Source: Bradyrhizobium cajani (lineage in GTDB: Bacteria > Pseudomonadota > Alphaproteobacteria > Rhizobiales > Xanthobacteraceae). Taken from it: DNA of 64,000 nt. This document shows positions 16,882 through 25,522 of this stretch, piece by piece; the first letter of the stretch is position 1, and every line of letters starts with the position of its first letter. The notes under the pieces were generated by a model. That model did no database searches and was not told where the DNA came from. It was given only the letters and a program-made list of their open reading frames with translations. The position numbers and the translations under genes are program-made. Location of the stretch: the NCBI RefSeq assembly GCF_009759665.1, contig NZ_WQNE01000009.1, positions 146,471 through 210,470 on the forward strand. The letters are read 5' to 3'.

Positions 16882-18075
16882 TTAAACAATCTCCCGTGCC
16901 CTCAACCCCGCGATTTCCGCCGCATCAAACCCCAGCTCGCCCAGCACCGCGTCCGTATCCGCGCCCAGCGCCGGTGCCATGCGGTCCAGCCGTCCGCCGC
17001 CATGGGCGAGCTTGAAGCCGCTGCCGGCAAAGCGCAGGCGGCCGTAGGGCGTGTCCAGCTCCTGGATCGCGCCGCGCGCGGCGATTTGCGGATGATCGAT
17101 CACCTCCTCGACCTTCCAGATGCTGGCGCAGGGCGCGCCGGCGTCTTCCAGGATCGCCTCCCATTCGCGCGCCGGCTTCGCCGCCAGCGCCTCCTCGATG
17201 ATCGCGCGCAGCGCGCCCTCGTTCTCGTTGCGCGAAAACCAGTCGGCGAAGCGCGGATCGGACAGCGTGTCCTCGCGGCCGAGCGTGCTCATCAATGCGC
17301 GGTACTGTTTCTCGTTGTTGACGGCGAGCAGGATGTGGCCGTCGCCGCATTTGAACAGGTTCGCCGTGGTCCTGCGGCTCACCGCCTGATTGCCCGACAG
17401 CTGCTGGCGGTGGCCGGCGACCGACCAGTCCGCGATCTGTCCTGAGAGAAACGCCAGCGTCGCCTCCAGCATGGAGACGTCAATGAGCTGGCCCTTGCCG
17501 GTGCGGTCGCGCTGATACAGCGCGCTCGACACGCCGAAGGCGGCGGTCGCGCCCGACAGCACGTCGCACACCGCAAAGCCCGCGCGTGTCGGCCCCGTTT
17601 CGGGGTGGCCGGTGATCGCCATGATGCCCGACAGCGCCTGCATCTTGCCGTCATAGCCGGGCCGCAAGCGATCCGGCCCGGTCTGGCCGAAGCCGGACAC
17701 CGCGCAATAGATCAGCTTCGGATTGATCGCCGACAGCGCCTCGTAGCCGATGCCGAGCTTGTCCATCACGCCCGGCCGGAAGTTTTCCATGACCACGTCA
17801 ACTCGCGTCGCGAGCTTCTTCACGATCGCGATCGCATCGGGCTTTTGCAGGTCGAGCGTCAGGCTGCGCTTGTTGCCGTTGATGGCCTGGAATGCCGGCG
17901 CCAGGCCGCGCTCGGCCCATTCGCGGCTGAGCGGCGTGCGGCGCATGTCCTCGCCCTCGCGCCGCTCGACCTTGATGACGTCGGCGCCGAGCAGCGCGAG
18001 CTGGTAGCTCGCATAGGGGCCGGCCAGCACCTGCGTGAAGTCCAGAATCTTCACGCCCTCGAATGGTCGCGTCAC
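16882..18075 (-). CDS. CaiB/BaiF family (class III) CoA-transferase
   Basis: 397 residues. Class III CoA-transferase features are visible: 'VKILDFTQVLAGPYASYQLA', 'DVIKVERREGEDMRR', 'NGNKRSLTLDLQ', 'NFRPGVMDKLGIGY', 'YCAVSGFGQTGP'. The catalytic Asp lies in AVCDVLSGATAAFG. These enzymes move CoA between carboxylic acids; the acid here is unknown. The length is normal. It is followed in the same direction by no partner, and the GrdB-like gene lies 36 bases upstream, so the two may be co-transcribed. Confidence 0.9.
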   Translation of the reverse strand: MTRPFEGVKILDFTQVLAGPYASYQLALLGADVIKVERREGEDMRRTPLSREWAERGLAPAFQAINGNKRSLTLDLQKPDAIAIVKKLATRVDVVMENFRPGVMDKLGIGYEALSAINPKLIYCAVSGFGQTGPDRLRPGYDGKMQALSGIMAITGHPETGPTRAGFAVCDVLSGATAAFGVSSALYQRDRTGKGQLIDVSMLEATLAFLSGQIADWSVAGHRQQLSGNQAVSRRTTANLFKCGDGHILLAVNNEKQYRALMSTLGREDTLSDPRFADWFSRNENEGALRAIIEEALAAKPAREWEAILEDAGAPCASIWKVEEVIDHPQIAARGAIQELDTPYGRLRFAGSGFKLAHGGGRLDRMAPALGADTDAVLGELGFDAAEIAGLRAREIV

Positions 18076-18111
18076 CTCGCTCTCCCTTTTGATTATCGTT
18101 GTCGGAGGACG

Positions 18112-19041
18112 TCAGGCGGCGCGGTTGCCGCGCGCGATCTCCTTCTGCTTGTCGAATTCGGCGCGGCGGCGCGCCAGCTCTTCCGGAGAAAGCTGCGCCA
18201 CGTTGTTGTAGTCGAGCTTCCAGGAAGCGTCCTCGCTCCAGCGCAGCGGCGATTGCATCGTCGTCTGCGGGCCGCTCGCGGTCTCCAGCAGCCGCAGCGC
18301 GAGCTCGAGCGTCTGTGCTTGCGAAGCCACCTCATGCGGCTTGCCGGCGGAATTGCCGAGCGGGAAGTCCGAGAACAGGAAGCGCGGCGCAGCGGCGTGC
18401 TCGACGATGTCCTTGGCACAGCCCATCAGCACGGTCGGAATGCCGTTCCGCTCCAGATGCCGCGCCACCAGCGCCGTGGTCTGGTGGCAGACCGGGCAGT
18501 TCGGCACCAGCACCGCGACGTCGACCTTGTCGGCAAGGCAGCGCGAAAGAATCTCCGGCGCGTCGGTCTCCAGCGTGACCCGATGGCTGCGGTTGGTCGG
18601 CGCGCCGAAGAAGCGCGGCGCCACCTCGCCGATGCGCCCCGCGGCGGACGCTTTCAGGAGCTGTGGCAGCGGAAACCAGGTGCCGCTGTCGGTCGCGCTG
18701 GTGTGCTTGCGGTCGTAGCCGATGTGCGAGATGCGCAGATCGTGCTGCTCCGCCGTGTCGCCGTCATAGACCTGGTAGAATTTAGCGCTGCCATTGTACG
18801 CCGCGCCCGGCCCCTGGTCGCCCTTGGCCGGATCGTACGGCGCAGCCGTGGTGATGATCGTCACGCGTGATTGTGCCAGCGGCTTCTTCAGCGCCTGGAA
18901 CGGCGCCTCGGTGTAGTGCGCCCAGCGATACGGCGTGGTGTAGCCGATCGCGGCGTAATAGTCGCGGGTGCGCTGCATGTAGGGGACGGGGGAATCGTAG
19001 TCGGGCGCAAAGCCGAATTCGTCGTCGCGCGGATCGGACAT
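18112..19041 (-). CDS. GrdB-like protein (glycine/sarcosine/betaine reductase selenoprotein B family), Cys form
   Basis: 309 residues. It resembles the GrdB-type subunit of glycine/sarcosine/betaine reductases: 'VTIITTAAPYDPAK', 'DLRISHIGYDRKHTSATDSG', 'FPLPQLLKASAAGRIGEVAP'. The redox motif NCPVCHQTT has Cys where true GrdB has selenocysteine. The other Grd components are absent, so reductase activity on glycine is doubtful; it may be a redox enzyme of unknown substrate. ATG 19041 follows AGGAG and is preferred over an upstream extension to 19164 that is Pro-rich and unlike the family. Confidence 0.75.
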   Translation of the reverse strand: MSDPRDDEFGFAPDYDSPVPYMQRTRDYYAAIGYTTPYRWAHYTEAPFQALKKPLAQSRVTIITTAAPYDPAKGDQGPGAAYNGSAKFYQVYDGDTAEQHDLRISHIGYDRKHTSATDSGTWFPLPQLLKASAAGRIGEVAPRFFGAPTNRSHRVTLETDAPEILSRCLADKVDVAVLVPNCPVCHQTTALVARHLERNGIPTVLMGCAKDIVEHAAAPRFLFSDFPLGNSAGKPHEVASQAQTLELALRLLETASGPQTTMQSPLRWSEDASWKLDYNNVAQLSPEELARRRAEFDKQKEIARGNRAA

Positions 19042-19235
19042 GGGGCGCGTCTCCTGGTTCTTGGTTGGCGACAGACTAGAGATAGTTTTGGGGTTGCTCA
19101 ACGGGGGGCGGGGCGGCGCAGGCCAGAACTGCAGATGAGGATGGATCCGCATCGGCGGTGCCACTTACCCACCCCCTCCAGGCAGGGCTATCGCATGTGA
19201 CGTTGGAGGCTGCCGGATGAGTTCGGCCTGCATGG

Positions 19236-19340
19236 TTCGAGACGCCCGCTTTGGCGGGCTCCTCACCATGAGGGTCTGATATTTCGCCGCAAGAACCGAC
19301 CTCATCCTGAGGGCCCGCCGCAGGCGGGCGTCTCGAAGGA
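19236..19340. repeat. Palindromic intergenic repeat
   Basis: TTCGAGACGCCCGC...GAGG... pairs with ...CCTCATCCTGAGGGC...GCGGGCGTCTCGAA. It fills most of the 378-base gap between the GrdB-like and NUDIX genes, where I see no coding sequence. Confidence 0.6.
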
Positions 19341-19419
19341 TGGCCGCGGGCGAGCTATTCGCTAGGTTTTTCGTCATATGCGATAGAGCTGCCCTCCAGG
19401 GGAGGGTGAAGAGCATCAC

Positions 19420-20001
19420 CTATCTGAACACATGCAGCGCCGCGTATTGCAGCAGCATGATCGCCTTGGCGTCGATGATGCGGCCGTCCGCGATCATGGC
19501 CAGCGCCTCGTCGATCGAGAGCTCCAGCACCTCGATGTCCTCGCCCTCGTGTTCGAGGCCGCCGCCGTCGCTCACCCGCATGTCCGGCTCGTATTCGGCG
19601 ACGAAGAAGTGCAGCTTCTCGGTCACCGCGCCGGGGCTCATGAACGCCTCGAACACCTTGTGGACGTGGTGCAGGCGATAGCCGGTCTCCTCCTCGGCCT
19701 CGGCGCGGATGCGCACTTCGGGGGAGGCATCGTCCAGCACGCCGGCGGCCGCCTCGATCAGGAGATCGTCGTAGCCGCGGATAAACGCCGGCAGGCGGAA
19801 CTGGCGCACCAGGATCACCGTGCGCTGGCCGAGATTGTACGGCAGTACGGCCGCGGCGTTGTCGCGCTCGTAGGTTTCCCGGTGCTGCGTCTGCCATTCG
19901 CCATTGGCGCGACGGTACTCGAACGTCGTGTTCTTCAACGGCGTCCAGTTGTCCGAGAGCACGCGGACGTCCTTGATGCGGACGCGGTCGGAAATGGTCA
20001 T
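19420..20001 (-). CDS. NUDIX pyrophosphatase, NudK/GDP-mannose type
   Basis: 193 residues. The domain has the NudK-like layout: 'VRIKDVRVLSDNWTPLKNTT', 'QRTVILVRQFRLPAFIRG', and the ADP-sugar-type box with a two-residue insertion, AAAGVLDDASPEVRIRAEAE then EETGYRL. A late 'SPGAVTEKLHFFVAEY' is also typical. It probably hydrolyses GDP-mannose or ADP-ribose. ATG 20001 overlaps the TGA of the acetyltransferase gene (ATGA), so the start is well supported. Confidence 0.87.
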   Translation of the reverse strand: MTISDRVRIKDVRVLSDNWTPLKNTTFEYRRANGEWQTQHRETYERDNAAAVLPYNLGQRTVILVRQFRLPAFIRGYDDLLIEAAAGVLDDASPEVRIRAEAEEETGYRLHHVHKVFEAFMSPGAVTEKLHFFVAEYEPDMRVSDGGGLEHEGEDIEVLELSIDEALAMIADGRIIDAKAIMLLQYAALHVFR

Positions 20002-20429
20002 TGCTGTCTTCCGTCGAGCCACTTCTGGAACATCACGGAGGTGGATTCCTCGAAGCCGAGCGACTGGTAGAACGCATTGGCCTGCGCATTCTCGCGGCGG
20101 ACGAGCAGCTGGAGCTTTGTGATGCCGGCACTCCGCAGCCAGTCTTCGGCTGCCGCCATGATCACCCGGCCATGGCCGCGCTTGCGGCTGTCGGGGTCGA
20201 CCGCGACGTAATAGACCCAGCCGCGATGGCCGTCATGGCCGACCATGGCGGTGGCCATGATCGCGCTGCCGTCGCGGCCGATCAGGATGGTGGAATTGTC
20301 GCGCCGGCGCGCCAATGCGATGTCGGCATGCGGATCGTTCCAGGGCCGCGTCAGGCCGCAGAGCTGCCACAGCGCGACGACGTTCTCGACGTCGGCATCC
20401 CCGATCGCGTCGATCTTGAGCGTATTCAC
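19998..20429 (-). CDS. GNAT-family N-acetyltransferase (YpeA-like)
   Basis: 143 residues. GNAT motif A is clear: YYVAVDPDSRKRGHGRVIMA (the acetyl-CoA pyrophosphate loop R-x-x-G-x-G/A). It is followed by 'NAQANAFYQSLGFEE', as in E. coli YpeA. The start is GTG 20429, which overlaps the TGA of the FAD oxidase gene (GTGA). The same frame runs further upstream inside the FAD gene without family similarity. It is the middle gene of a three-gene overlapping operon. The acceptor is unknown. Confidence 0.88.
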   Translation of the reverse strand: MNTLKIDAIGDADVENVVALWQLCGLTRPWNDPHADIALARRRDNSTILIGRDGSAIMATAMVGHDGHRGWVYYVAVDPDSRKRGHGRVIMAAAEDWLRSAGITKLQLLVRRENAQANAFYQSLGFEESTSVMFQKWLDGRQQ

Positions 20430-21853
20430 AGCACCTTCCCCGGATTCATGATTCCATGCGGATCGAGCATCGCCTTGATGGCGCGCATCAGCTCGATCGC
20501 GGTCTTGTCCTTCACCTCGGGCAGCTCGTCGCGCTTGAGCACGCCGATGCCGTGCTCGGCCGAGATCGAGCCGCCCATGCGCAGCACGATCTCGAACACG
20601 ACCGCGTTCATCTCGTGCCATTGCGCCAGAAAATCCGCGGTGTCGGCGCCGACCGGCTGGCTGACATTGTAGTGCAGATTGCCGTCGCCGAGATGGCCGA
20701 ACGGCACCGGCCGCGCGCCGGGGATCAGCTTTACCACCGCTGCGTCGGCCTCCGCGATGAAGGCGGGGACAGCGGCGACCGGCACGGAAATGTCGTGCTT
20801 GATCGAGCCGCCTTCCGGCTTCTGCGCCGCCGACATCTCGTCGCGCAGCTTCCAGAAGCCGGCGCGCTGGGTGAGATTGGCCGCGATCACGGCGTCGTCG
20901 ACGATCTCCTCCTCCATGGCACGGGTCAGGATCGCCTCCAGCGGCGTGCGGGCATCCTCGCCGGCCGCGGACAATTCCATCAGGACGTACCAGGGATGCT
21001 TCGCTTCAAGCGGATCGCGCACGTCGATGCCGTGGCGGATCGAGAAATCGACCGCCATCTCCGACAGCAGCTCGAAGCTGGTCAGCGCATTGGCGGCCTC
21101 GCCTTGCGCGATCGTGAGCAGCTTCAACGCCGCGTCCGGCGACTTCAGACCGACGAAGGCGGTCTCGATCGCCCGCGGCTTCGGAAACAGTTTCAGCGTC
21201 GCCGCTGTGATGATGCCGAGCGTGCCTTCCGCGCCGATGAAGAGGTTGTGCAGATTGTAGCCGGTGTTGTCCTTCTTCAGCTTGGACAGCACGTTGAGCA
21301 CGCGGCCATCGGCCAGCACCACCTCGAGCCCGAGCGCCATCTCGCGCGCGACGCCATAGGCGAGCGCGGCCGTGCCGCCGGCATTGGTCGAGAGATTGCC
21401 GCCGATGGTGCAGCTTCCTTCGGCGCCGAGCGACAGCGGAAACAGCCGGTCGACCTCGGCGGCCTTCTGCTGCGCGATTTGCAGCACGACGCCGGCCTCG
21501 CAGGTCATGGTGTTGGAGGCGGTGTCGACCTCGCGGATCTTGTCGAGGCGGCGCAGCGACACCACCACCTCGCCATTGTGCGGCGTCTGCCCGCCGACGA
21601 GGCCGGTGTTGCCGCCCTGCGGCACCAGCGCGATTTTGTGTGCGGAGGCAAGCTTGCAGATCTCGGAGACTTCCGCGGTCGAGCCCGGGCGCAGCACCAG
21701 CGGCGAGCGGCCGTGAAACAAATTGCGCTCCTCGGTGACGTAAGCCTCGATGTCGGCCGCATCCGTGATCGCGTGGCGGTCGCCGACGATCCTGCGAAAC
21801 TGTTCGATCAGCTCGGGCGCAAGCGGCGGGGTGGCTGGTTGATTGACGTTCAT
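20426..21853 (-). CDS. FAD-linked oxidase, D-2-hydroxyacid dehydrogenase type (GlcD/D2HGDH-like)
   Basis: 475 residues. An N-terminal FAD-binding_4 domain has 'VPQGGNTGLVGGQTP', 'TCEAGVVLQIAQQKA' and the flavin loop GAEGSCTIGGNLSTNAGG. The C-terminal FAD-oxidase domain has 'VPFGHLGDGNLHYNVSQP' and 'SAEHGIGVLKRDEL', with His residues of the metal/substrate site. The family oxidises D-2-hydroxyglutarate, D-lactate or glycolate. ATG 21853 is chosen over 21871. It is the first gene of the operon with the acetyltransferase and NUDIX genes. Confidence 0.9.
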   Translation of the reverse strand: MNVNQPATPPLAPELIEQFRRIVGDRHAITDAADIEAYVTEERNLFHGRSPLVLRPGSTAEVSEICKLASAHKIALVPQGGNTGLVGGQTPHNGEVVVSLRRLDKIREVDTASNTMTCEAGVVLQIAQQKAAEVDRLFPLSLGAEGSCTIGGNLSTNAGGTAALAYGVAREMALGLEVVLADGRVLNVLSKLKKDNTGYNLHNLFIGAEGTLGIITAATLKLFPKPRAIETAFVGLKSPDAALKLLTIAQGEAANALTSFELLSEMAVDFSIRHGIDVRDPLEAKHPWYVLMELSAAGEDARTPLEAILTRAMEEEIVDDAVIAANLTQRAGFWKLRDEMSAAQKPEGGSIKHDISVPVAAVPAFIAEADAAVVKLIPGARPVPFGHLGDGNLHYNVSQPVGADTADFLAQWHEMNAVVFEIVLRMGGSISAEHGIGVLKRDELPEVKDKTAIELMRAIKAMLDPHGIMNPGKVL

Positions 21854-21892
21854 GGTCTCGTCTCTTCTCAAGCTTCTTGTCTCTCAAGCTTC

Positions 21893-22882
21893 TTATCGCG
21901 CCACCGCCGCGCGGCGCAGCCGGTCGTTGATGGCTTCGCCCAAACCGTCTTCGGGAATCGCCATCACCGCGATCGCGCGCGGCATCCGCGCATCGAGGCT
22001 GCGAAGATAACCGAACAGATTGGCGGCGGCTTCATCGAGATCAGCCGCGGGCGACAAATTCATGACAGCGGCGGCGGCGTCCAGGCCGGGCAGGCGCGCG
22101 GGGCCGAACGCCAGCAGCGCTTCGCCCGGCGCCACCTCGCGCGCATTGAGCCGCACGGGCGCGCGCGGCGCGTAATGCGAGGCCAGCATGCCCGGCGCCA
22201 GCGGCTGGCTGTCGTCGCCCTCGGCCTCCATGGGCGGCCGCGTCAGGGCTGAGCCGAGCACCGCCTCGATCCGCTCGCGCGAAAGCCCGCCGGGGCGCAG
22301 CAGCATCGGCTGGTCGAAACAGCCGAGAATCGTCGATTCGACGCCGACCTCGACCGGCCCGCCGTCGACGATCAGGTCGATGCGGCCGGAAAGATCGCTC
22401 TCGACATGGCCAGCCAGCGTCGGCGAGACATGGCCGGAGATATTCGCGGACGGCGCCACCACGGCCCCGCCAAAGGCGCGCAGGATCGCCTGCGCCACAG
22501 GATGGGCCGGGATGCGGATCGCGACGGTGTCGAGGCCGGCGGTGGCGAGATCCGCCACCGGGCAGTCCTCCGTCTTCGGCAGCACCAGCGTCAGCGGTCC
22601 CGGCCAGAACGCCGCCGCGAGCTGCAAGGCGCGTGCGTCGAATCGGCCGATCCGCCGCGCGGCCGAGAGGTCGGCGACATGGGCGATCAGCGGATTGAAG
22701 GCCGGCCGCCCCTTGGCCGCATAGAGATGGGCGATCGCGGTGGCATTGGCCGCATCCGCGCCGAGCCCGTAGACCGTCTCGGTCGGAAACGCGACCAGCC
22801 CGCCGGCCGCAAGGGTCCGGGCGGCAGCTTCCGCGCCGGCCTCGCCGGCCGGTAAGATCAGCGTTTCAAGACCCGTTTTCAC
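21893..22882 (-). CDS. tsaC: L-threonylcarbamoyladenylate synthase (Sua5/TsaC type)
   Basis: 329 residues. The YrdC/TsaC domain occupies ~1-200: 'GGLVAFPTETVYGLGADAAN', 'YAAKGRPAFNPLIAHV', 'WPGPLTLVLPK', 'TVAIRIPAHPVAQAI', 'APSANISGHVSPT'. A Sua5 C-terminal domain follows. It makes threonylcarbamoyl-AMP for the t6A37 modification of ANN-decoding tRNAs. GTG 22882 is chosen because the family begins about there. The frame stays open upstream to 23296 but would run through the tRNA-Pro gene on the other strand, so the longer form is rejected. Confidence 0.9.
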   Translation of the reverse strand: MKTGLETLILPAGEAGAEAAARTLAAGGLVAFPTETVYGLGADAANATAIAHLYAAKGRPAFNPLIAHVADLSAARRIGRFDARALQLAAAFWPGPLTLVLPKTEDCPVADLATAGLDTVAIRIPAHPVAQAILRAFGGAVVAPSANISGHVSPTLAGHVESDLSGRIDLIVDGGPVEVGVESTILGCFDQPMLLRPGGLSRERIEAVLGSALTRPPMEAEGDDSQPLAPGMLASHYAPRAPVRLNAREVAPGEALLAFGPARLPGLDAAAAVMNLSPAADLDEAAANLFGYLRSLDARMPRAIAVMAIPEDGLGEAINDRLRRAAVAR

Positions 22883-22950
22883 AGGGATAAAATTCCTCAA
22901 CTCGGCCGCTTGCGGTGCGCCAAACCCGACGCTATAAGCCGCCTTCTTGT

Positions 22951-23027
22951 CGGAGTGTGGCTCAGCCCGGTAGAGCACTGCGTTCGGGACGCAGGGGTCG
23001 CAGGTTCGAATCCTGCCACTCCGACCA
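22951..23027 (+). tRNA. tRNA-Pro (anticodon CGG)
   Basis: 77 bases with encoded CCA. Acceptor CGGAGTG/CACTCCG, D-arm 'GCTCAGCCCGGTAGAGC', anticodon stem CTGCG/CGCAG with loop TTCGGGA (anticodon CGG at 22985-22987), T-arm GCAGG-TTCGAAT-CCTGC. It decodes CCG, a major codon in this GC-rich genome. It is divergent from tsaC. No integrase or att-like repeat is seen after it. Confidence 0.97.
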
Positions 23028-23074
23028 TTCTTCCAAAAGTCGACGTTTTCCAGAGGCTTGGCGGACCGGCCGCC

Positions 23075-23096
23075 GGCGCCTCGGGAGCGCCTTTTT
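23075..23096 (+). terminator. Terminator after tRNA-Pro
   Basis: Stem GGCGC/GCGCC with loop CTCGGGA, followed by TTTTT (23092-23096). The remaining ~240 bases to the next gene hold no coding sequence or repeat that I can see. Confidence 0.65.
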
Positions 23097-23339
23097 GCAA
23101 CGATTTTCGGGGCGGGTCCACGGCCGATTTGGCCGGAGCGGGGGCGCCTGTGCGCGTGGCATGGCTCACGCCGACCGAGGCATCTTCCCGACTCCGCCGA
23201 ATTGCGGTCGATCCCGTGCAGGCCGCGAGCTCGTGCGGATTGGCGCAGCCGACAGGCCCGCACCCCTTGGCACTCTGTTTGCTGAGTAACGACCAAACAC
23301 AGCCCCTAGCGGAGGGACTGTTTCAGGTTGAGGCAAACA

Positions 23340-23588
23340 ATGAAAGATGTGTCCCGTTTCGGCTCCAATGGAGAGCTCAAGCTCAGCGCGCTGATTGCGG
23401 ATCTGTGGTGGCGCGTGCAGCTCATGAATTCCGATATCCTCGAGGAAGAGGCCAAGGCCGGGGTGTTTGACGTGCACAACCCGTCCTATCCCTTGCTCGC
23501 GGCAACCCTTCGCACGCGGCGCGACAATCTCGTGTCGACGATCAATGCGCTCGAGGAGCGCGCGAAATCGGTCCGCGCCGCCGCCTGA
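23340..23588 (+). CDS. Small hypothetical protein
   Basis: 82 residues, soluble and helical: 'GELKLSALIADLWWRVQLMN', 'EEEAKAGVFDVHNPSYPLLA', 'TRRDNLVSTINALEERA'. No known motif. ATG 23340 has a GAGG 7 bases upstream, so I prefer it to a TTG at 23328. It resembles short Bradyrhizobium hypothetical proteins. It is a single gene between the tRNA terminator and a convergent gene. Confidence 0.7.
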   Translation: MKDVSRFGSNGELKLSALIADLWWRVQLMNSDILEEEAKAGVFDVHNPSYPLLAATLRTRRDNLVSTINALEERAKSVRAAA

Positions 23589-23702
23589 GATCGGTCGTCT
23601 GGCCGCATGTGAGGCCTACGGTTTGTGTGCCGGCCGCCGGTTTCGGCGGCCTGGCGCCAGGTCGCTCGCAGCCACGACCTGCGTCGCGGGTCAGCGATCG
23701 GA

Positions 23703-24029
23703 TTACCGACGCGCCACCAGCACGCCGACCAGAAACGCCACCATCAGCGACGGCAGCGGCGCTTCGCGCACCATGCCGCGAACGATGTCCGTCCAGTGCG
23801 GGTCCGGAACGAGTTTGGGTGACCTGACGTCGACCATCGGCGTCATGCCCCACTCCGAGGCAAGCTCGGTGATCTCGCTCGTGGCAAGCCGCGAGCCGTC
23901 GCGGATGCGGAAGATAGCGGCATCGGATCGCTCGCGCGGCGCCAGCGCCATCAGCGTCGCAACCGCCGTGCGCAACGTCATCTCGCCAAAGCCTTGCAGC
24001 CTCACCGACTCCTCGGGATCGGATGTCAT
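23703..24029 (-). CDS. Small hypothetical protein with C-terminal membrane anchor
   Basis: 108 residues. A soluble part ('LQGFGEMTLRTAVATLMALA', 'IFRIRDGSRLATSEITELAS') is followed by one C-terminal hydrophobic segment (PLPSLMVAFLVGVLVARR), which suggests a tail-anchored membrane protein. No family recognised. It is convergent with the previous gene and 130 bases from the next minus-strand gene. Confidence 0.6.
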   Translation of the reverse strand: MTSDPEESVRLQGFGEMTLRTAVATLMALAPRERSDAAIFRIRDGSRLATSEITELASEWGMTPMVDVRSPKLVPDPHWTDIVRGMVREAPLPSLMVAFLVGVLVARR

Positions 24030-24159
24030 GCAAAATCCCTCACAGCGTGAAGTGGCCCGCGATGGTGAGCAGCCTGGTCATGATCTGGCTTCACGCTCAC
24101 ATGGAAATTGCGGCGGCGGAACTTGGTTCCTCGCGTGATGCCGAATCGCCAGGCGCCGG

Positions 24160-24384
24160 CTACTTCCGCAGCAGCTCGCTCAACGCTGCCGTCGCTTCGG
24201 CGCAGCGAATGTCGTCGATTTCGCGCGACAGGCTGAGCGCGCTGGATTTCAGTTCTTCAAGCTTCCAGCTCTCGGGATGCTGGTTTTCGAGTTGACCGAG
24301 ACGCTTGTTCAGATCGTCCAGTCGGGATTGGAGCTGCCCGATGCTGGCTCCCCCATTCACTTTCCAAACGCGTTGTGCACGCAT
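24160..24384 (-). CDS. Small helical hypothetical protein
   Basis: 74 residues, predicted coiled-coil: 'GQLQSRLDDLNKRLGQLENQ', 'LEELKSSALSLSREIDDIR'. The start is ATG 24384, preceded by AGGGGAAC. The frame continues upstream to 24582, but that part lacks protein-like composition. No known family. Confidence 0.65.
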   Translation of the reverse strand: MRAQRVWKVNGGASIGQLQSRLDDLNKRLGQLENQHPESWKLEELKSSALSLSREIDDIRCAEATAALSELLRK

Positions 24385-25494
24385 CGTCGTTCCCCTGATA
24401 GTCTCACGGCCTTGTGAGAGCGGTTCGTGGCCGGAATGGGAGTTTCTTTTGTCGGGCGTTTGATCGTGGGGAACCGTTGCAGATCGGCAACGATATTTCC
24501 GGGCTCGCTGGGCGGTTTTGGGCATCGTCCCGTTGGCTTCTCGAACCCGGCTCCTGTGTCGCCGCCCTGTCAATCCCAGCACGCAAAAACATTCCGCTTT
24601 ACCGAATTTCGGAAATATCGTATGTGTCGCCCATCCCGGCTCACCCTTGAGGGGCGATCTTTGTCGTGATGGTCGCAGGGCCGGGCTTGCGGTGGACGCG
24701 GCAGCGTCGGGCGCGAGAGGTCGAGGGCAGGGCGGATTGCTCTCCGTGAGCCCGGGGCCGCGCGCGGACGAACGGCGCTGTCAGGTTCGTCTCGCCTGTA
24801 AGTTTCCAGCTTTGTCGACAGGGCTGGGAAAACTGCGGCGAACAGCGCGCCGTGCGTACGGCAAAACCGTGTGGTCCTGGCCGTCGTTGCTACGGTCAAG
24901 CCCTGGCGGATGCGGCAGTCGCGTCAACCGGCGCGGTGCCGGCGACTTTCGCCGGGGTGAGGGAGGCCAGAAGGAACTCGGCTCCCGGGAGAGCATGGCA
25001 TAAGCCGTCCAACCATCGCGCAGGGAAGGCCGTGTGTTGGGCTTCACCTGTATGCTGCTGTGCGGTTTCTCTGCGCTACATCTCGCGCAGCGGACCGCGG
25101 GTGCTAGCCGGCACCCGGCCTTCCCTGCGCCCTCTCGGCTTTGAGAGGGTGGAGCGACGAAGCAAAGCTCGGGCGAAACGCGCCGCGAGGACGCGAAGGC
25201 GTGTCTGCAGCCGCCCACTCGCTGTCATCGCCCGGCTTGACCGGGCGATCCAGTATCCAGAGGCGGTTGTGATTGAATCGAGAGGCCGCGGCGTACTGGA
25301 TTCCCGCCTTCGCGGGGAATGACATTTTCGATTGGAGAACCGAGCCGATGCCCCATCCTCCGTCATTGCGAGCCAACGGGGCCGCGCTCCGCGCGGACCC
25401 GTTGGCTCGCAATGACGCTGGAGAGAGCGCGGACCGCACCCCGCGCACTCATTGACGCCTCCATCCACCCAATCACGACCACGTGTCTTTATTC
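24385..25494. repeat. Gene-free repeat-rich region (about 1.1 kb)
   Basis: I see no real gene here. The open frames on both strands are Arg/Pro/Ser-rich and overlap one another without ribosome sites. The segment about 24640-25200 resembles a dispersed element common in Bradyrhizobium and Rhodopseudomonas intergenic regions (recognised from memory, e.g. the frame reading 'KPSNHRAGKAVCWASPVCCC'). Two palindromes follow: 25223-25323 (GTCATCGCCCGGCTTGACCG...CGGGGAATGAC) and 25361-25417 (CGTCATTGCGAGCCAACGGG...CCCGTTGGCTCGCAATGACG). Confidence 0.5.
25361..25417. repeat. REP-like palindrome, 20-bp perfect arms
   Basis: CGTCATTGCGAGCCAACGGG at 25361-25380 is the exact reverse complement of the sequence at 25398-25417. 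It is the same family as 11147-11226 and 63783-63879. Confidence 0.75.
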
Positions 25495-25510
25495 GGGAAC
25501 AATCATTCCC
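25495..25510. promoter_or_regulatory. TetR operator 1: GGGAA-N6-TTCCC
   Basis: GGGAA at 25495-25499 and TTCCC at 25506-25510, 12 bases before the TetR start. The same palindrome occurs at 26160-26175 before the transporter gene, so both genes are probably repressed by this TetR protein. Confidence 0.7.
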
Positions 25511-25522
25511 TATTATCTCGCA

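Noticed and set aside
22880..23296. Upstream extension of the TsaC/Sua5 frame
   Set aside because: It would run antisense through tRNA-Pro, and the family N-terminus begins near GTG 22882.
22951..23339. tRNA-Pro as an integration site of a genomic island
   Set aside because: No integrase gene, no repeat of the tRNA 3' end within the window, and no change of gene type after it.
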